A DNA stretch of 64,000 bases from Microbacterium sp. ET2 (GCF_030347395.1 NZ_CP128170.1:2914001-2978000); one strand, 5' to 3'. Numbered from the stretch's first letter, positions 52,874-61,851 are shown. Notes: generated by a model not told the origin, from the sequence alone. Program-made: numbers and translations.

Positions 52874-55750
52874 ATGCCCGCGAGAGTCCATGCCTTCCTC
52901 GTCGTGCGCCCCGACGGGCGGACGACGGCGGCCCCCCACCTGCGTCGCACGCTGGCGGCGCTGCGGCAGCAGTCCCGTCCCGTCGACGCGCTGACGATCG
53001 TGCTGTGCGGCGAGAGCGCCGGCCTGTCCGAGATCGCGGCGTCCTCCGGTGCCGAGTCGGTCATCACCGCCTCGGCCTCGACCGGGTTCGCCGCCGCCAC
53101 GGCGCTGGCCTCCCACCGGCTGAACGGCGACGCGGTGTGGCTTCTCGCGCAGGACACCGCGCCCGAACCCGATGCGCTCCGGCAGCTCCTCGGCGCCCTC
53201 GAGCTCGCGCCGTCGGTGGCGTTTGTGGCTCCCAAACTCGTGCGGTGGGATGACCGCAGCGAGATCGTCTCGCTCGGTGTCACGCTGACCCGGCTCGGTC
53301 GGACCGTGGGGCTGGCCGATGGCGAACTCGATCAGGGCCAGCACGACGCCCGGCAGGATGTGCTCGGCGCCGACGTGCGCGGCCTTCTCGTCCGGGCCGA
53401 CGCGTGGCGGCAGCTCGACGGCCTGGACCCCGGGCTCAGCGGCGCGGATGAAGGACTCGACCTCGGCATCCGCGCCCGACTCGCCGGCTCCCGGGTCTCG
53501 ATCGTCCCGTCGGCGCTCGTCGCCACCGAGGGCGACGGCGTCGCCGGCCTCCCCGCGCCGACCAATGCGCGCCGACGCCGCCGGCGCGCCTTCGCGACGC
53601 GCGCCGCAGAGCTTCACCGGCGGCTCGTCTACGCCCACCCCGCCGCGGTCTTCGCCCTCTGGCTGACGATCCTCCCCATCGCGGTGTGGCGGACCGCCGC
53701 CCACCTCGTCACCAAGCAGCCCGAACGCGTGCTCCCCGAGTGGTGGGCGGCGGTCGTCGCGCTCGTCCGCATCCCCCCCGTGGTGCGTGCCCGCCGTCGC
53801 ATCCGTCGCACTCGCCGGGCGTCCTGGCTGCAGTTGGCCGCCCTCCGCATCTCGCAGAGCGAGCTCAGGGAGCGCCTCGATGATGAGGCCGACGCCGAGG
53901 CTGCCACCGACTCGGGTGTCTACGTGCGCCGCGACCTGCACTTCTTCACCGGCGGCGGAGCGTGGCTGGTGCTCGGCGCTCTGGTCCTCTCGGTCGCGGC
54001 CTTCACCGCGCTCCTGGCCTGGCCCGTGATGGGCGGAGGTGGCCTGCTGCCGCTGCGCACGACGCTGACCGAGCTCTGGGCCGACGCGGCCTTCGGCCGG
54101 CGCCAGCTCGGTCTCGACGTCGTCGGCCCCGCCGACCCGTTCGCCACCGTCCTCGCCATCGTCGGGAGTCTGTGGCCGGGCGACCCCTCACGGGCGCTGG
54201 TGCTGCTGTGGATCCTGGCCCTGCCGCTGGCGGCCGCAGGCGGCTGGTTCGCCGCCACGCGCGTCACCGAGCGCGCGGGGCTCCGGCTGCTCGGCGGCGC
54301 GCTGTGGGCGCTCGCCCCCATGTTCCTGGCCGCCCTCACCGACGGGCGACCGGCGGCCGTCATCCTTCATCTTCTTCTGCCGTGGCTGTTCTACACCGGC
54401 TCGGTGGCCCACCGCTCGTGGGCGGCGGCGGGGGTCGCCTCCCTGCTCCTGGCGGCGGTGATCGCCTGCGCACCGTTGCTCGCCCCCGCGGTCGTCGCGC
54501 TGTGGGTGCTGGCGCTGCTGCTGGCCATCGTCGTGCGTTCCGGACGCGGGACAGCGCAGCTGGTCTGGACCCTCGTTCCGACCGCGGTCATGGCGGCACC
54601 GCTGGTCTGGTGGCAGGGGATGGCGGGGCAGTGGTGGGCTCTCGTGGCCGACCCGGGACTGCCGTGGTCGGGCTCGCAGGTCGGTGCCGATGTCGTCGGC
54701 CGGAGCCTGCTGATCGCCGGGCTGCCCTCGCCCGACGCCGGCGAATGGGCGACGATGCTGGAGGGAGTCTGGGTGTGGTGGGTGCCGCTCCTGGTCGCCC
54801 CGATCGCGGTTCTGGCGCTCCTGGCGCCGCTCACGCCGCGGTGGGCCACCGGGATCAGCCTGCTCGTCATCACCGCGCTCGGCATCGTCACCGCTTTCAT
54901 CGCGGTGGGCATCTCGGTCTCGGTGGTGCAGGGGCAGAGCGTGCCGCTGTGGCCGGGCCCCGGCCTGAGCCTCGCGTGGATCGGCCTGGTGGGCGGGTCA
55001 CTCGTCGCCCTGGACGCCGGTTTCGCGCCGCGGATGCGCAGCGCACGGGTCGCGGCCGCCGTCACCGCGGGTCTGGCCATCACCGTGCTCGCCGTCCCTC
55101 AGCTCACCGCGCTCGCGCGGGGTGCTGCGGAGCTCACCAACGGACCCGACAGCACACTCCCCGCCTTCATCGCCGCCGAGGGGGGTGACGACCCCGACGT
55201 CGGGACTCTCGTGCTCACCCCGCAGAACGGCGGCGGGGTCGCCGCGGCGGTGGTGTGGGGCGAGAGCGAGACGCTCAGCGGCCAGAGCACCGTGGAGGCC
55301 ACGCGAGCCACTCCCACCCCCGCCGATTCGACCGTCGCGACCCTGGCAGTCGACCTCATCTCCACGACCGGGGAGGGGTCTGTCGCCGAACTCGCCGCTC
55401 GCGGGATCGGCTTCGTCGTGCTGGCGCCGGCTGCGCCCCCCGAGTCCGACGCCGCTCGCGCGTTCCGGTTGGACGCCGTCCTCGCCCTCGATCAGCGGAA
55501 CGGACTGGACAACGCCGGTGCCACCCCGAAGGGCGAGCTGTGGCGCGTGACCGGGGAAGTCGCCGAGCGACCGGGTCTGCCGGCATCCGCCGCCGATCTC
55601 TCACGCGTCATCCTGTGGGCGAACCTCGTCGTGCTCGCGATCGCGCTCCTGCTCGCCGTCCCGACGCGGGCGTCGCGGCGCGCGGCGCGCCGGACGCCCC
55701 GCATCGTCGGCTTCGGCACGAGCGGCCCGGGCGCTGTGGAGGAACGATGA
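52874..55750 (+). CDS. Large membrane protein with N-terminal GT2 domain
   Basis: A 958-residue protein. Residues 1-300 are a GT2-like domain: RVHAFLVVRPDGRTTAAPHL, ALTIVLCGESAGLSE and WLLAQDTAPEPDALRQLLG, with the acidic pair LDPGLSGADEGLDLGIRAR later. Residues about 370-750 contain some 12 membrane helices (FTGGGAWLVLGALVLSVAAF, VVALWVLALLLAIVV and so on). A C-terminal extracytoplasmic region with a final helix (VILWANLVVLAIALLLAV) and an Arg-rich end follows. Proteins of this design sit beside whiB2 and DUF5719 genes across Actinobacteria; their substrate is not established. The metal site is less canonical than in free GT2 enzymes. Its stop overlaps the DUF5719-like start (ATGA). Confidence 0.8.
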   Translation: MPARVHAFLVVRPDGRTTAAPHLRRTLAALRQQSRPVDALTIVLCGESAGLSEIAASSGAESVITASASTGFAAATALASHRLNGDAVWLLAQDTAPEPDALRQLLGALELAPSVAFVAPKLVRWDDRSEIVSLGVTLTRLGRTVGLADGELDQGQHDARQDVLGADVRGLLVRADAWRQLDGLDPGLSGADEGLDLGIRARLAGSRVSIVPSALVATEGDGVAGLPAPTNARRRRRRAFATRAAELHRRLVYAHPAAVFALWLTILPIAVWRTAAHLVTKQPERVLPEWWAAVVALVRIPPVVRARRRIRRTRRASWLQLAALRISQSELRERLDDEADAEAATDSGVYVRRDLHFFTGGGAWLVLGALVLSVAAFTALLAWPVMGGGGLLPLRTTLTELWADAAFGRRQLGLDVVGPADPFATVLAIVGSLWPGDPSRALVLLWILALPLAAAGGWFAATRVTERAGLRLLGGALWALAPMFLAALTDGRPAAVILHLLLPWLFYTGSVAHRSWAAAGVASLLLAAVIACAPLLAPAVVALWVLALLLAIVVRSGRGTAQLVWTLVPTAVMAAPLVWWQGMAGQWWALVADPGLPWSGSQVGADVVGRSLLIAGLPSPDAGEWATMLEGVWVWWVPLLVAPIAVLALLAPLTPRWATGISLLVITALGIVTAFIAVGISVSVVQGQSVPLWPGPGLSLAWIGLVGGSLVALDAGFAPRMRSARVAAAVTAGLAITVLAVPQLTALARGAAELTNGPDSTLPAFIAAEGGDDPDVGTLVLTPQNGGGVAAAVVWGESETLSGQSTVEATRATPTPADSTVATLAVDLISTTGEGSVAELAARGIGFVVLAPAAPPESDAARAFRLDAVLALDQRNGLDNAGATPKGELWRVTGEVAERPGLPASAADLSRVILWANLVVLAIALLLAVPTRASRRAARRTPRIVGFGTSGPGAVEER

Positions 55751-57189
55751 AGGATCGCCGCAGGTTCCGTTGGGCAGCAACGAGTGCCCGGATGCTGGCG
55801 GGCACGCTTGCCGCGGCCGGGTTCGTCGTCGGCATCGTGACCCTGTCGGCGGTGCCCTGGCCGACCGTCGAACGTGCGCCGTTGGCTCTTTCGGTCACCC
55901 CTGAGCCCGACACCGTCACCCTCGCGTGCCCCGGCGGCCTCATCTCCCTCGGCCGCACCGCCGAGGATGCGCTCGGACTGAGTCAGGCGGCCGTCGCCGC
56001 GGTGACCAGCGGAGGGACCAGCGGAGGGCGACCGGGCGACGCCGCTGCCGAGCCTCGCATCCTCGAGACCGAAGTGCCCGAGGCCGTCGGGCCCGAGGCG
56101 TACACGGCCGAGCCGGTGGACCGCCAAGCGGCCGCCCTCGCCGCCGCGGGGGCGGCGACGGTGTCCGACCCCGACCTCTCCGGCTTCGCCGCGTCGGCGT
56201 GTCGCCCGCCGCTCACGGAATCGTGGCTGGTCGGCGGGTCGGGAACGACGGGCGCGGCCGACCTCGTCATCCTCACCAACCCCGGGTCTGTTCCCGCGAC
56301 CGTGCAGCTCACCCTGTTCGGCGCGTCTGGGGAGCAGCAGCCCGCCGGTGGCGCCGACATCGTGGTGCGGGCGGGGGCTCAGCGCGTCGTGCCGCTGGCC
56401 GGACTGCTCCTGGGCGAGCAGAGCCCGGTCATCCGCGTCACCGCCATCGGGGCCCCCATCCAGGCGTCGCTGCAGACCAGTGTCACCCGCACCCTGCAGG
56501 CGGCGGGCATCGACCAGATCGGCCCGATCGTGGCGCCCTCCACCGAGCAGGTGATCGCCGGCGTGGCCGTACCCGCCGCGACGCAGGGCGAGGGTGCCGG
56601 TGAGGGCGCCGAGACGATCGTGCGTGTCATGGCGCCCGCCGCCGGCGCCACCGGGCCGGTCTCTGCGACGGTCACCGCCACCGACGCCGCGACCGGGGTG
56701 AGCGTCGGAGCGCCCGTCGTCGTGCCCCTCGAACCCGGGGTGCCGCTCGAGGCGGAGGTGGCCGGTCTCACCGACGGCGAGTACGTGGTGCGCGTCGAGG
56801 CCAACGCTCCGGTGGTTGCCGCAGCCTGGCACACCAGCGGGTTCGTGCAGGGGAGCGACTTCGCCTGGTTCACCCCGGCCCCGGCCCTCGGTGCCACGGC
56901 GCTGGTGGCGGCTCCGGCAGGTCCTGTCCCGGTGCTGACGCTCGCCAACAGCGGCGAGGAGACGGCGAGCGTCACCGTCTCGACGCTGGAGGGTGCGGTG
57001 ATCCAGGCCGTCGACGTGCCCGCAGGCGGGTCGGCCGTCGTGCCGGTCGAGCCGCGCACAGTCTCGGTCATCGACACCTCGGGGGGCGTGATCCACGCCG
57101 GGCTGTCGCTGTCGGGCGACAACGCGCTCGCCGGCTACCCGGTGTGGCCGTCCGACGCGGCGGCCCCGCCGACCGTCGTCTACCCCTGA
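55747..57189 (+). CDS. DUF5719-like extracytoplasmic protein
   Basis: A 480-residue protein starting at the ATG that overlaps the preceding stop. One N-terminal membrane anchor (RMLAGTLAAAGFVVGIVTL, about 15-35) is followed by about 440 residues predicted outside the cell. It has no cysteine-rich or catalytic motif that I recognise, but many short repeats of beta-strand character such as VILTNPGSVPATVQLTLFG, LTLANSGEETASVTVSTLE and a conserved-looking ESWLVGGSGTTGAADL. This matches the DUF5719 family, always found after the large GT2 membrane protein. It could be a partner that presents or shields the glycan; function unknown. Confidence 0.75.
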   Translation: MKDRRRFRWAATSARMLAGTLAAAGFVVGIVTLSAVPWPTVERAPLALSVTPEPDTVTLACPGGLISLGRTAEDALGLSQAAVAAVTSGGTSGGRPGDAAAEPRILETEVPEAVGPEAYTAEPVDRQAAALAAAGAATVSDPDLSGFAASACRPPLTESWLVGGSGTTGAADLVILTNPGSVPATVQLTLFGASGEQQPAGGADIVVRAGAQRVVPLAGLLLGEQSPVIRVTAIGAPIQASLQTSVTRTLQAAGIDQIGPIVAPSTEQVIAGVAVPAATQGEGAGEGAETIVRVMAPAAGATGPVSATVTATDAATGVSVGAPVVVPLEPGVPLEAEVAGLTDGEYVVRVEANAPVVAAAWHTSGFVQGSDFAWFTPAPALGATALVAAPAGPVPVLTLANSGEETASVTVSTLEGAVIQAVDVPAGGSAVVPVEPRTVSVIDTSGGVIHAGLSLSGDNALAGYPVWPSDAAAPPTVVYP

Positions 57190-57209
57190 GCCGGGCCCAC
57201 CGGTGCCGC

Positions 57210-57647
57210 TCAGAGGAAGCGGAAACGCTCCGGACCCAGGTCCCACGGGTCGCGGTCGAGGTACTCGGCGGCCGCGCGGAACACGCAGCTCTCGATCATC
57301 ATGCGGCGGTGCAGATCGTCGTTGCGGTGGAGGTGGCCGAGGCGCTCGATGGGGATGCGGTACAGGATGATGCGCTTGCGGTCACGGGAGACGACCCAGC
57401 GGGGGATGCCGTCGGCGTCCGTCGCGGGAGGCATGTCGGCCATCTCGAAGCTCACTTCGCGCAGCTCGGGCCAGGCGGAGCGGAGGAATTCGGCCACCGA
57501 GCCCACGGCCAGGTCGAACCGCTCGACCCGGGTGTCCAGCGGCGGAAGCGGCGGGCGGACCACGGGGCTGCGGCCCTCGCGTCCGTGTCGTCCGTGACGG
57601 TCGGGGCGGGAGTACGCCTGCGCGCTTCGTCCTCGACGCCAGGCCAT
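57210..57647 (-). CDS. Metallopeptidase-like family protein (Rv3259 type) lacking the zinc motif
   Basis: A 145-residue protein from ATG 57647. The basic N-terminus with RPDRHGRHGREGRSPVVRPP and PLPPLDTRVERFDLAVGSVA matches the actinobacterial zincin-like family next to whiB2. IIRYRIPIERLG-type residues (IILYRIPIERLGHLHRND) precede the helix where the HExxH zinc motif should lie. Here that helix reads HRRMMIESCVFRAAAEYL: Glu remains, both histidines are absent. So it is unlikely to be an active zinc protease. It converges on the DUF5719-like gene and is divergent from the DUF3499 gene. Confidence 0.8.
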   Translation of the reverse strand: MAWRRGRSAQAYSRPDRHGRHGREGRSPVVRPPLPPLDTRVERFDLAVGSVAEFLRSAWPELREVSFEMADMPPATDADGIPRWVVSRDRKRIILYRIPIERLGHLHRNDDLHRRMMIESCVFRAAAEYLDRDPWDLGPERFRFL

Positions 57648-57708
57648 GCGTTCATCCTACGGCGCGGCATCCCGTGGGTGTCCGAGGTCGTGACTAGCGT
57701 GAAGGGCG

Positions 57709-57915
57709 ATGCGCGACAGACTCTGCTCCAAGGTCGGCTGCGCCCGTGAGGCGACGTCGACACTGACCTTCGATTACGGCGACCAGATGGCGGCCCTCGG
57801 GCCGCTCGGGCGGACCGGCGATCCCCACGCGCACGATCTCTGCGCGATCCACACCGAGCGGATGTCGGTGCCCAAGGGCTGGGTCGTCGTCCGGCACGAG
57901 ACGCTGCGCGTCTGA
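57709..57915 (+). CDS. DUF3499 family small protein
   Basis: A 68-residue protein, complete at this length for DUF3499. Four Cys/His metal-ligand candidates appear as [16 protein letters not shown] and [12 protein letters not shown], suggesting a small zinc-binding fold. [14 protein letters not shown] and the C-terminal [10 protein letters not shown] are typical. It lies in the conserved order whiB2 ... metallopeptidase-like, DUF3499 ... ahcY. Function unknown. The start ATG 57709 immediately precedes the conserved RDRLCS. Confidence 0.85.
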   Translation: MRDRLCSKVGCAREATSTLTFDYGDQMAALGPLGRTGDPHAHDLCAIHTERMSVPKGWVVVRHETLRV

Positions 57916-57965
57916 CCGCCCGCCTGCGGCGCCGGCGTGAAGCAGGGGCGTGGGAGAATGGGGCA

Positions 57966-59477
57966 ATGGCCACTCCCATCGTCGCCGCCGCGCCCGCGGC
58001 ATCCGATTCGTCCGCCGCCACCGTCGACGGGGCCCGCTCGAGCGAATACTCCGTCGCCGACCTGTCGCTCGCACCGGCCGGGCGCCACCAGATCCGACTC
58101 GCCGAGAACGAGATGCCCGGTCTCATGGCGCTCCGAGAGGAATTCGGTCCGTCGCAGCCGCTGCGCGGTGCCCGCATCGCCGGGTCGCTGCACATGACGG
58201 TGCAGACCGCGGTCCTGATCGAGACCCTCGTGGCCCTCGGCGCCCAGGTGCGCTGGGCCAGCTGCAACATCTTCTCCACGCAGGACGAAGCGGCCGCCGC
58301 GGTCGTCGTCGGTCCGACCGGCACGGTCGACCAGCCCGCCGGAGTGCCGGTGTTCGCGTGGAAGGGCGAGACGCTCGAGGAGTACTGGGCGTGCACCGAC
58401 CGCATCTTCGACTGGTCGGCAGAGGGCGCTCCGGGGCCGAATCTCATCCTCGACGACGGCGGCGACGCCACGCTCCTCGTCCACAGGGGCGTCCAGTTCG
58501 AGAAGGCAGGCGCGGTGCCCGATGCGGACGAGGGCGTCTCGGCGGAGTACCGCATCGTCCTCGAGACGCTTCGCCGGAGCCTCGCGCGCGATCCGCAGCG
58601 CTTCACCCGCATGGCCGCCGACCTCCTCGGCGTCACCGAGGAGACGACCACGGGCGTCCACCGTCTCTACGAGCTCGCCGCCGCGGGGACCCTCCTCTTT
58701 CCCGCGATCAACGTCAACGACTCGGTGACGAAGTCGAAGTTCGACAACGTCTACGGCATCCGCCACTCGCTGCCCGACGGGCTGAACCGCGCCACCGACG
58801 TGCTCATCGGGGGCAAGGTCGCCTTCGTCGCCGGGTACGGGGATGTCGGAAAGGGGGCCGCCGAGGCGCTGCGCGGCCAGGGGGCCCGCGTGATCGTCGG
58901 AGAGATCGATCCGATCTGCGCGCTGCAGGCTGCGATGGACGGCTTCCAGGTGGCGCGGCTGGAGTCGGTGCTCGAGCAGGTCGACATCGTGGTGACGGGG
59001 ACAGGGAACACCGGCGTCGTCACCGTCGATCACCTCCTGGGGCTCAAGCACCTCGCGATCGTGGCGAACGTCGGTCATTTCGACGACGAGATCGACATGG
59101 CGGGCCTGGAGTCGCTCGCCGGCGCGGAGCGTGTCGAGATCAAGCCGCAGGTGCACGAGTGGCGTCTGCCGAACGGTCGCAGCGTCCTCATCCTCAGCGA
59201 GGGACGCCTGATGAACCTCGGCAACGCCACGGGTCATCCGTCCTTCGTCATGAGCGCGTCGTTCACCAACCAGGTGCTCGCTCAGCTGGAGCTGTACACG
59301 CGCCGCGAGGAGTACCCGACCGGTGTCTACGTGCTCCCGAAGGCGCTGGACGAGAAGGTCGCGCGTCTGCACCTTTCTGCGCTCGGCGTCGAACTCACCG
59401 AGCTCTCACCGACGCAGGCGGCCTACATCGGCGTGCCGGTCGAGGGTCCGTACAAGCTCGATCACTACCGGTACTGA
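57966..59477 (+). CDS. ahcY: Adenosylhomocysteinase
   Basis: A 503-residue NAD enzyme that splits S-adenosylhomocysteine to adenosine and homocysteine, keeping methylation going. [38 protein letters not shown] and [17 protein letters not shown] (catalytic-domain blocks), [15 protein letters not shown] with the reactive Lys-Asp region, [20 protein letters not shown] (the NAD motif, about residues 282-301), [16 protein letters not shown] and the C-terminal [11 protein letters not shown] are all diagnostic. A Ser/Ala-rich 20-residue N-terminal extension precedes the conserved part. GAGAAT six bases before ATG 57966 may be its -10 box, which would make it leaderless. Confidence 0.96.
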   Translation: MATPIVAAAPAASDSSAATVDGARSSEYSVADLSLAPAGRHQIRLAENEMPGLMALREEFGPSQPLRGARIAGSLHMTVQTAVLIETLVALGAQVRWASCNIFSTQDEAAAAVVVGPTGTVDQPAGVPVFAWKGETLEEYWACTDRIFDWSAEGAPGPNLILDDGGDATLLVHRGVQFEKAGAVPDADEGVSAEYRIVLETLRRSLARDPQRFTRMAADLLGVTEETTTGVHRLYELAAAGTLLFPAINVNDSVTKSKFDNVYGIRHSLPDGLNRATDVLIGGKVAFVAGYGDVGKGAAEALRGQGARVIVGEIDPICALQAAMDGFQVARLESVLEQVDIVVTGTGNTGVVTVDHLLGLKHLAIVANVGHFDDEIDMAGLESLAGAERVEIKPQVHEWRLPNGRSVLILSEGRLMNLGNATGHPSFVMSASFTNQVLAQLELYTRREEYPTGVYVLPKALDEKVARLHLSALGVELTELSPTQAAYIGVPVEGPYKLDHYRY

Positions 59478-59531
59478 GGCGCGGAAGCACCTACGGCGCA
59501 GGTCTGCGGAGGCGTCGGCCGGCGGAGCGGG

Positions 59532-60437
59532 TCAGCGCTCGGGGAAGCCGCGCGGTGCCGCGGTCTCACCCGCGGTGAGGGCCGCCACGCGTCGCGCCTC
59601 CAGCGCGAGGGCGCGGTACTCGCGGTCGCGGCGGATGCTCGCCACTGCGCGCAGAAGGGTCTCGGGATCGGTGGGCGGCAGCGGCGAGACGTGCGCGGCC
59701 ACCTCGTTCGCCAGCGACACCGCGACGCGCGTGCGGGCGGCCGGTTCGAGGTTCACCGCATTGCGGACGAACTGCGCGATGCGCCGGGCGAGCGGATCGG
59801 GCAGGCGAGCGACATCCGCGATGGTCGCCCAGCCCTCGAGCGCCGGCGGCATGCCGGGAGCCGGGGCCGGCAGACGCGGAGTGCGGGTGCGCTCGGCGTA
59901 GGTGCCGGCCAGCAGATCGCCCAGCCGCTGCGAACGCGGAGTGAAGGCGCCCACGATGGCGGCGAGGGCCCCGACGGTGAACCAGATCTCCAGGACGCCG
60001 ACGAGGGCGCGGATGAACGCCTGCCGGAAGCCGGAGGCGCCGCCGTCGCTGCGGACGATGCGCCCGCCGACGGCGAGCTTGCCGACGCTGCGGCCGCGCG
60101 TGGCGGTCTCCACCACCGTGGGGAGGACGACGAGCACGGTCACGATGACCGCGATGGTGAGGATCGGGGTCACGACCGGGTCGAGGGCGCCCGAGGCGGT
60201 GAGCCAGCCGGCCGCGATCGCGAACAGGATGAGGATCGCGGCGCCGATGAGGACGTCGATCAGCGTGCCGAGGGCGCGGAGGAAGAAGCCGATCGGCTGC
60301 ACGTCGAGGGCGACGGCTTCGCCGGTGAGGATCTCGTCCTGGTCGATCTCCACGATCTGCGGACGCGCTGGTGCGCCGCTTCGGGGATCGGTCCCGGCGC
60401 GCGGGGGAGACGTGTTCGCCGAGCCGTCGGGGGGCAT
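59532..60437 (-). CDS. RDD family membrane protein
   Basis: A 301-residue protein. ATG 60437 (MPPDGSANTS) is chosen over the in-frame ATG 60473, which would lie within the opposite-strand gene. The RDD domain begins with GFFLRALGTLIDVLIGAAIL, has three to four helices, RSVGKLAVGGRIVRSDGG and SGFRQAFIRALVGVLEIWF, and PRSQRLGDLLAGTYAERT. The C-terminal 130 residues are soluble and helical. RDD proteins are often paired with SpoIIM-like proteins, as here where the SpoIIM-like gene is divergent with starts 16 bp apart. Role unknown; transport has been suggested for some family members. Confidence 0.85.
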   Translation of the reverse strand: MPPDGSANTSPPRAGTDPRSGAPARPQIVEIDQDEILTGEAVALDVQPIGFFLRALGTLIDVLIGAAILILFAIAAGWLTASGALDPVVTPILTIAVIVTVLVVLPTVVETATRGRSVGKLAVGGRIVRSDGGASGFRQAFIRALVGVLEIWFTVGALAAIVGAFTPRSQRLGDLLAGTYAERTRTPRLPAPAPGMPPALEGWATIADVARLPDPLARRIAQFVRNAVNLEPAARTRVAVSLANEVAAHVSPLPPTDPETLLRAVASIRRDREYRALALEARRVAALTAGETAAPRGFPER

Positions 60438-60440
60438 GAC

Positions 60441-60446
60441 TACAGT
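60441..60446 (+). promoter_or_regulatory. -10 box TACAGT before the SpoIIM-like gene
   Basis: TACAGT ends seven bases before ATG 60454, fitting a leaderless transcript and disfavouring the GTG at 60445. Confidence 0.4.
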
Positions 60447-60453
60447 GAAACAC

Positions 60454-61449
60454 ATGGACCTCGACGCCCTCACCGCTGCGCGGCGGGAGGAGTGGGCGCG
60501 ACTGGACGAGCTCAGCAGGCGCCGCCGTCTGACCGGGTCGGAGGTCGACGAACTCGTCGACCGCTATCGCGCGGCGTCGGCGGATCTCGCCGAGATCAAG
60601 ACGACGGCCGGGCGGACGCCCGAGGGCGACCACGTCTCGACGATCCTCGCCCGCGCGCGGCTTCGGCTGACCGGTGGACGAGAGAACCCGCTGCGACAGA
60701 TCCCCCGGTTCTTCCTGCTGCAGCTGCCCGCGGCCCTGTACCGGCTGCGGTGGACGACGCTGGTGATCGCGCTGTCGTTCATCGCCGTCGGCGCGGTGGT
60801 GGCGTTCTGGATCTCCTCCGATCCGGCGCTCGTCGCGACCCTCGGGCCGCAGGCCCAGCTGGAGTACTACGCCGACGAGCAGTTCACCTCGTACTACAGC
60901 GAGAACCCTGCCGCCGCCTTCGCCGGGACGGTCTGGACCAACAACGCCTGGATCGCGGCGCAGTGCGTCATGTTCGGCATCACCGGGATCTGGCCCGTGA
61001 TGGTGCTGGTGCAGAACGCCGTCGCCGTCGGCACGGCCGCCGCGATCATGCTCGCGTTCGACCGGGGCGACGTCTTCATCCTGTTCATCCTCCCCCACGG
61101 GCTGCTCGAGCTGACCTGCATCTTCGTCGCCGGTGCGGCGGGGCTCCACATCTTCTGGGCGTGGGTGGCGCCGGGGCGCAGGCCGCGGGCCGAGGCGCTC
61201 GCCGCCGCGGGGCGTTCACTCGCGACCGTGGCGATCGGTCTCGTGCTCGCTCTGGCGGTGGCGGGTGTCATCGAGGGTTTCGTCACGGCGCAGCCGTGGC
61301 CGTGGGCGGTCAAGATCGGCATCGGCGCGCTGGCGCTCGGCGCGTTCCTCGCCTACATGCTCATCGTCGGCCGCCGCGCCGAGCGACTCGGCGAGACCGG
61401 CGACATGACGGAGTTCGAAACCGGCACGCCCACCCTCGTCGCCGGCTGA
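60454..61449 (+). CDS. SpoIIM-like (stage II sporulation protein M family) membrane protein
   Basis: A 331-residue protein. The N-terminal 100 residues are soluble and charged (MDLDALTAARREEWARLDEL, DRYRAASADLAEIKTTAG). Five helices follow, starting with FFLLQLPAALYRLRWTTLVI, and including the family block FTSYYSENPAAAFAGTVWTNNA (shown as YYSENPAAAFAGTVWTNNAW), MFGITGIWPVMVLVQNAVAV and ILPHGLLELTCIFVAGAAGL, the conserved PHG-x-x-E motif of SpoIIM proteins. Non-sporulating Actinobacteria carry these next to RDD genes, usually with DUF58 and MoxR genes that are not found here. Function unknown. A GTG at 60445 is the alternative start. Confidence 0.87.
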   Translation: MDLDALTAARREEWARLDELSRRRRLTGSEVDELVDRYRAASADLAEIKTTAGRTPEGDHVSTILARARLRLTGGRENPLRQIPRFFLLQLPAALYRLRWTTLVIALSFIAVGAVVAFWISSDPALVATLGPQAQLEYYADEQFTSYYSENPAAAFAGTVWTNNAWIAAQCVMFGITGIWPVMVLVQNAVAVGTAAAIMLAFDRGDVFILFILPHGLLELTCIFVAGAAGLHIFWAWVAPGRRPRAEALAAAGRSLATVAIGLVLALAVAGVIEGFVTAQPWPWAVKIGIGALALGAFLAYMLIVGRRAERLGETGDMTEFETGTPTLVAG

Positions 61450-61475
61450 CCCCGCGGCGCGGGCGCCGCGCGCGC

Positions 61476-61605
61476 GAAGGTGGCGCAGATGGTGGCCTTG
61501 GGCGTGTGAAGGTCGCATTCTGCGCCACTTCCATGTCGGGCGGGGGAGTGAAAGGGGCGCAGATGGTGGCCTTGGGCGTGTGAAGGTCGCGATGTGCGTC
61601 ACTTC
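61476..61605. repeat. Two tandem copies of a palindromic repeat unit
   Basis: A perfect 35-bp direct repeat occurs at 61482-61516 and 61556-61590 (starts 74 bp apart). Each copy is the first part of an imperfect palindrome. In unit 1 the arm at 61476-61497 pairs with 61511-61532 around a 13-base loop; in unit 2 the arms are about 61551-61571 and 61585-61605. The loops are identical, while the right arms have diverged. This looks like a REP- or MITE-like interspersed element rather than a terminator. Confidence 0.8.
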
Positions 61606-61660
61606 GGTTGGCCGGATGGGACCGAGTGACGATGTTGGTCGCGTGGCGGGGCGAGTGGGC

Positions 61661-61714
61661 GACCATCTGTGCCACCCCGATGGTGTCGGGCTGATCGGGG
61701 TGGCGGAAGTGGTC
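61661..61714. repeat. Third palindromic unit, inverted relative to the first two
   Basis: Arms 61661-61681 and 61694-61714 pair at 17 of 21 positions around a 12-base loop. The left arm core ACCATCTGTGCCACC is a close reverse complement of the GGTGGCGCAGATGGT core in units 1 and 2. A further decayed half-copy is visible near 61732-61748. Confidence 0.7.
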
Positions 61715-61813
61715 GTCGTGGGGGCGAATGAGCGACCACCTCTGCCCCCCGTGAGAGCCCGGGCGTATGAGGTGGAGGTGTTGGTCAGAGGTCACGGCGA
61801 GCGAGCAGGGTTT

Positions 61814-61836
61814 CTTTTGAATCAATCAAAAGAACA
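61814..61836. promoter_or_regulatory. Fur-family operator upstream of furA
   Basis: A perfect inverted repeat, TTCTTTTGA-ATCAA-TCAAAAGAA (9-bp arms, 5-bp spacer), stands out as the most AT-rich spot of the region. It lies 15 bp before the furA start and overlaps the probable promoter, as expected for autoregulation by a FurA/CatR-type repressor. Confidence 0.8.
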
Positions 61837-61847
61837 CACTAGGGTGG
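61819..61847 (+). promoter_or_regulatory. Probable furA-katG promoter
   Basis: TTGAAT (61819-61824) and TAGGGT (61842-61847) are spaced by 17 bases and the -35 box lies inside the palindromic operator. Transcription would start at about 61853, next to GTG 61852, so furA is probably leaderless, as in mycobacteria. Confidence 0.5.
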
Positions 61848-61851
61848 AGAC

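Larger units (their letters stand above)
61450..61813. other. Gene-free intergenic stretch with palindromic repeats
   Basis: No credible coding region lies between the SpoIIM-like gene and furA; short open frames here are repeat translation. It holds at least three hairpin-forming repeat units described separately, sharing a core like GGTGGCGCAGATGGTGGCC in both orientations. Confidence 0.8.

Noticed and set aside
52394..53941. 515-residue open frame on the minus strand
   Set aside because: Runs antisense across whiB and the GT2 membrane protein gene, both well supported.
57774..59372. 532-residue open frame on the minus strand
   Set aside because: Antisense of ahcY; low-complexity charged residues only.
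59566..61149. 527-residue open frame on the minus strand
   Set aside because: Extends through the divergent SpoIIM-like gene and is a different frame of the RDD gene; both real genes have clear motifs.
61476..61605. Possible CRISPR array
   Set aside because: Only two identical 35-bp repeats, each inside a hairpin, with no further spaced copies and no cas genes nearby.
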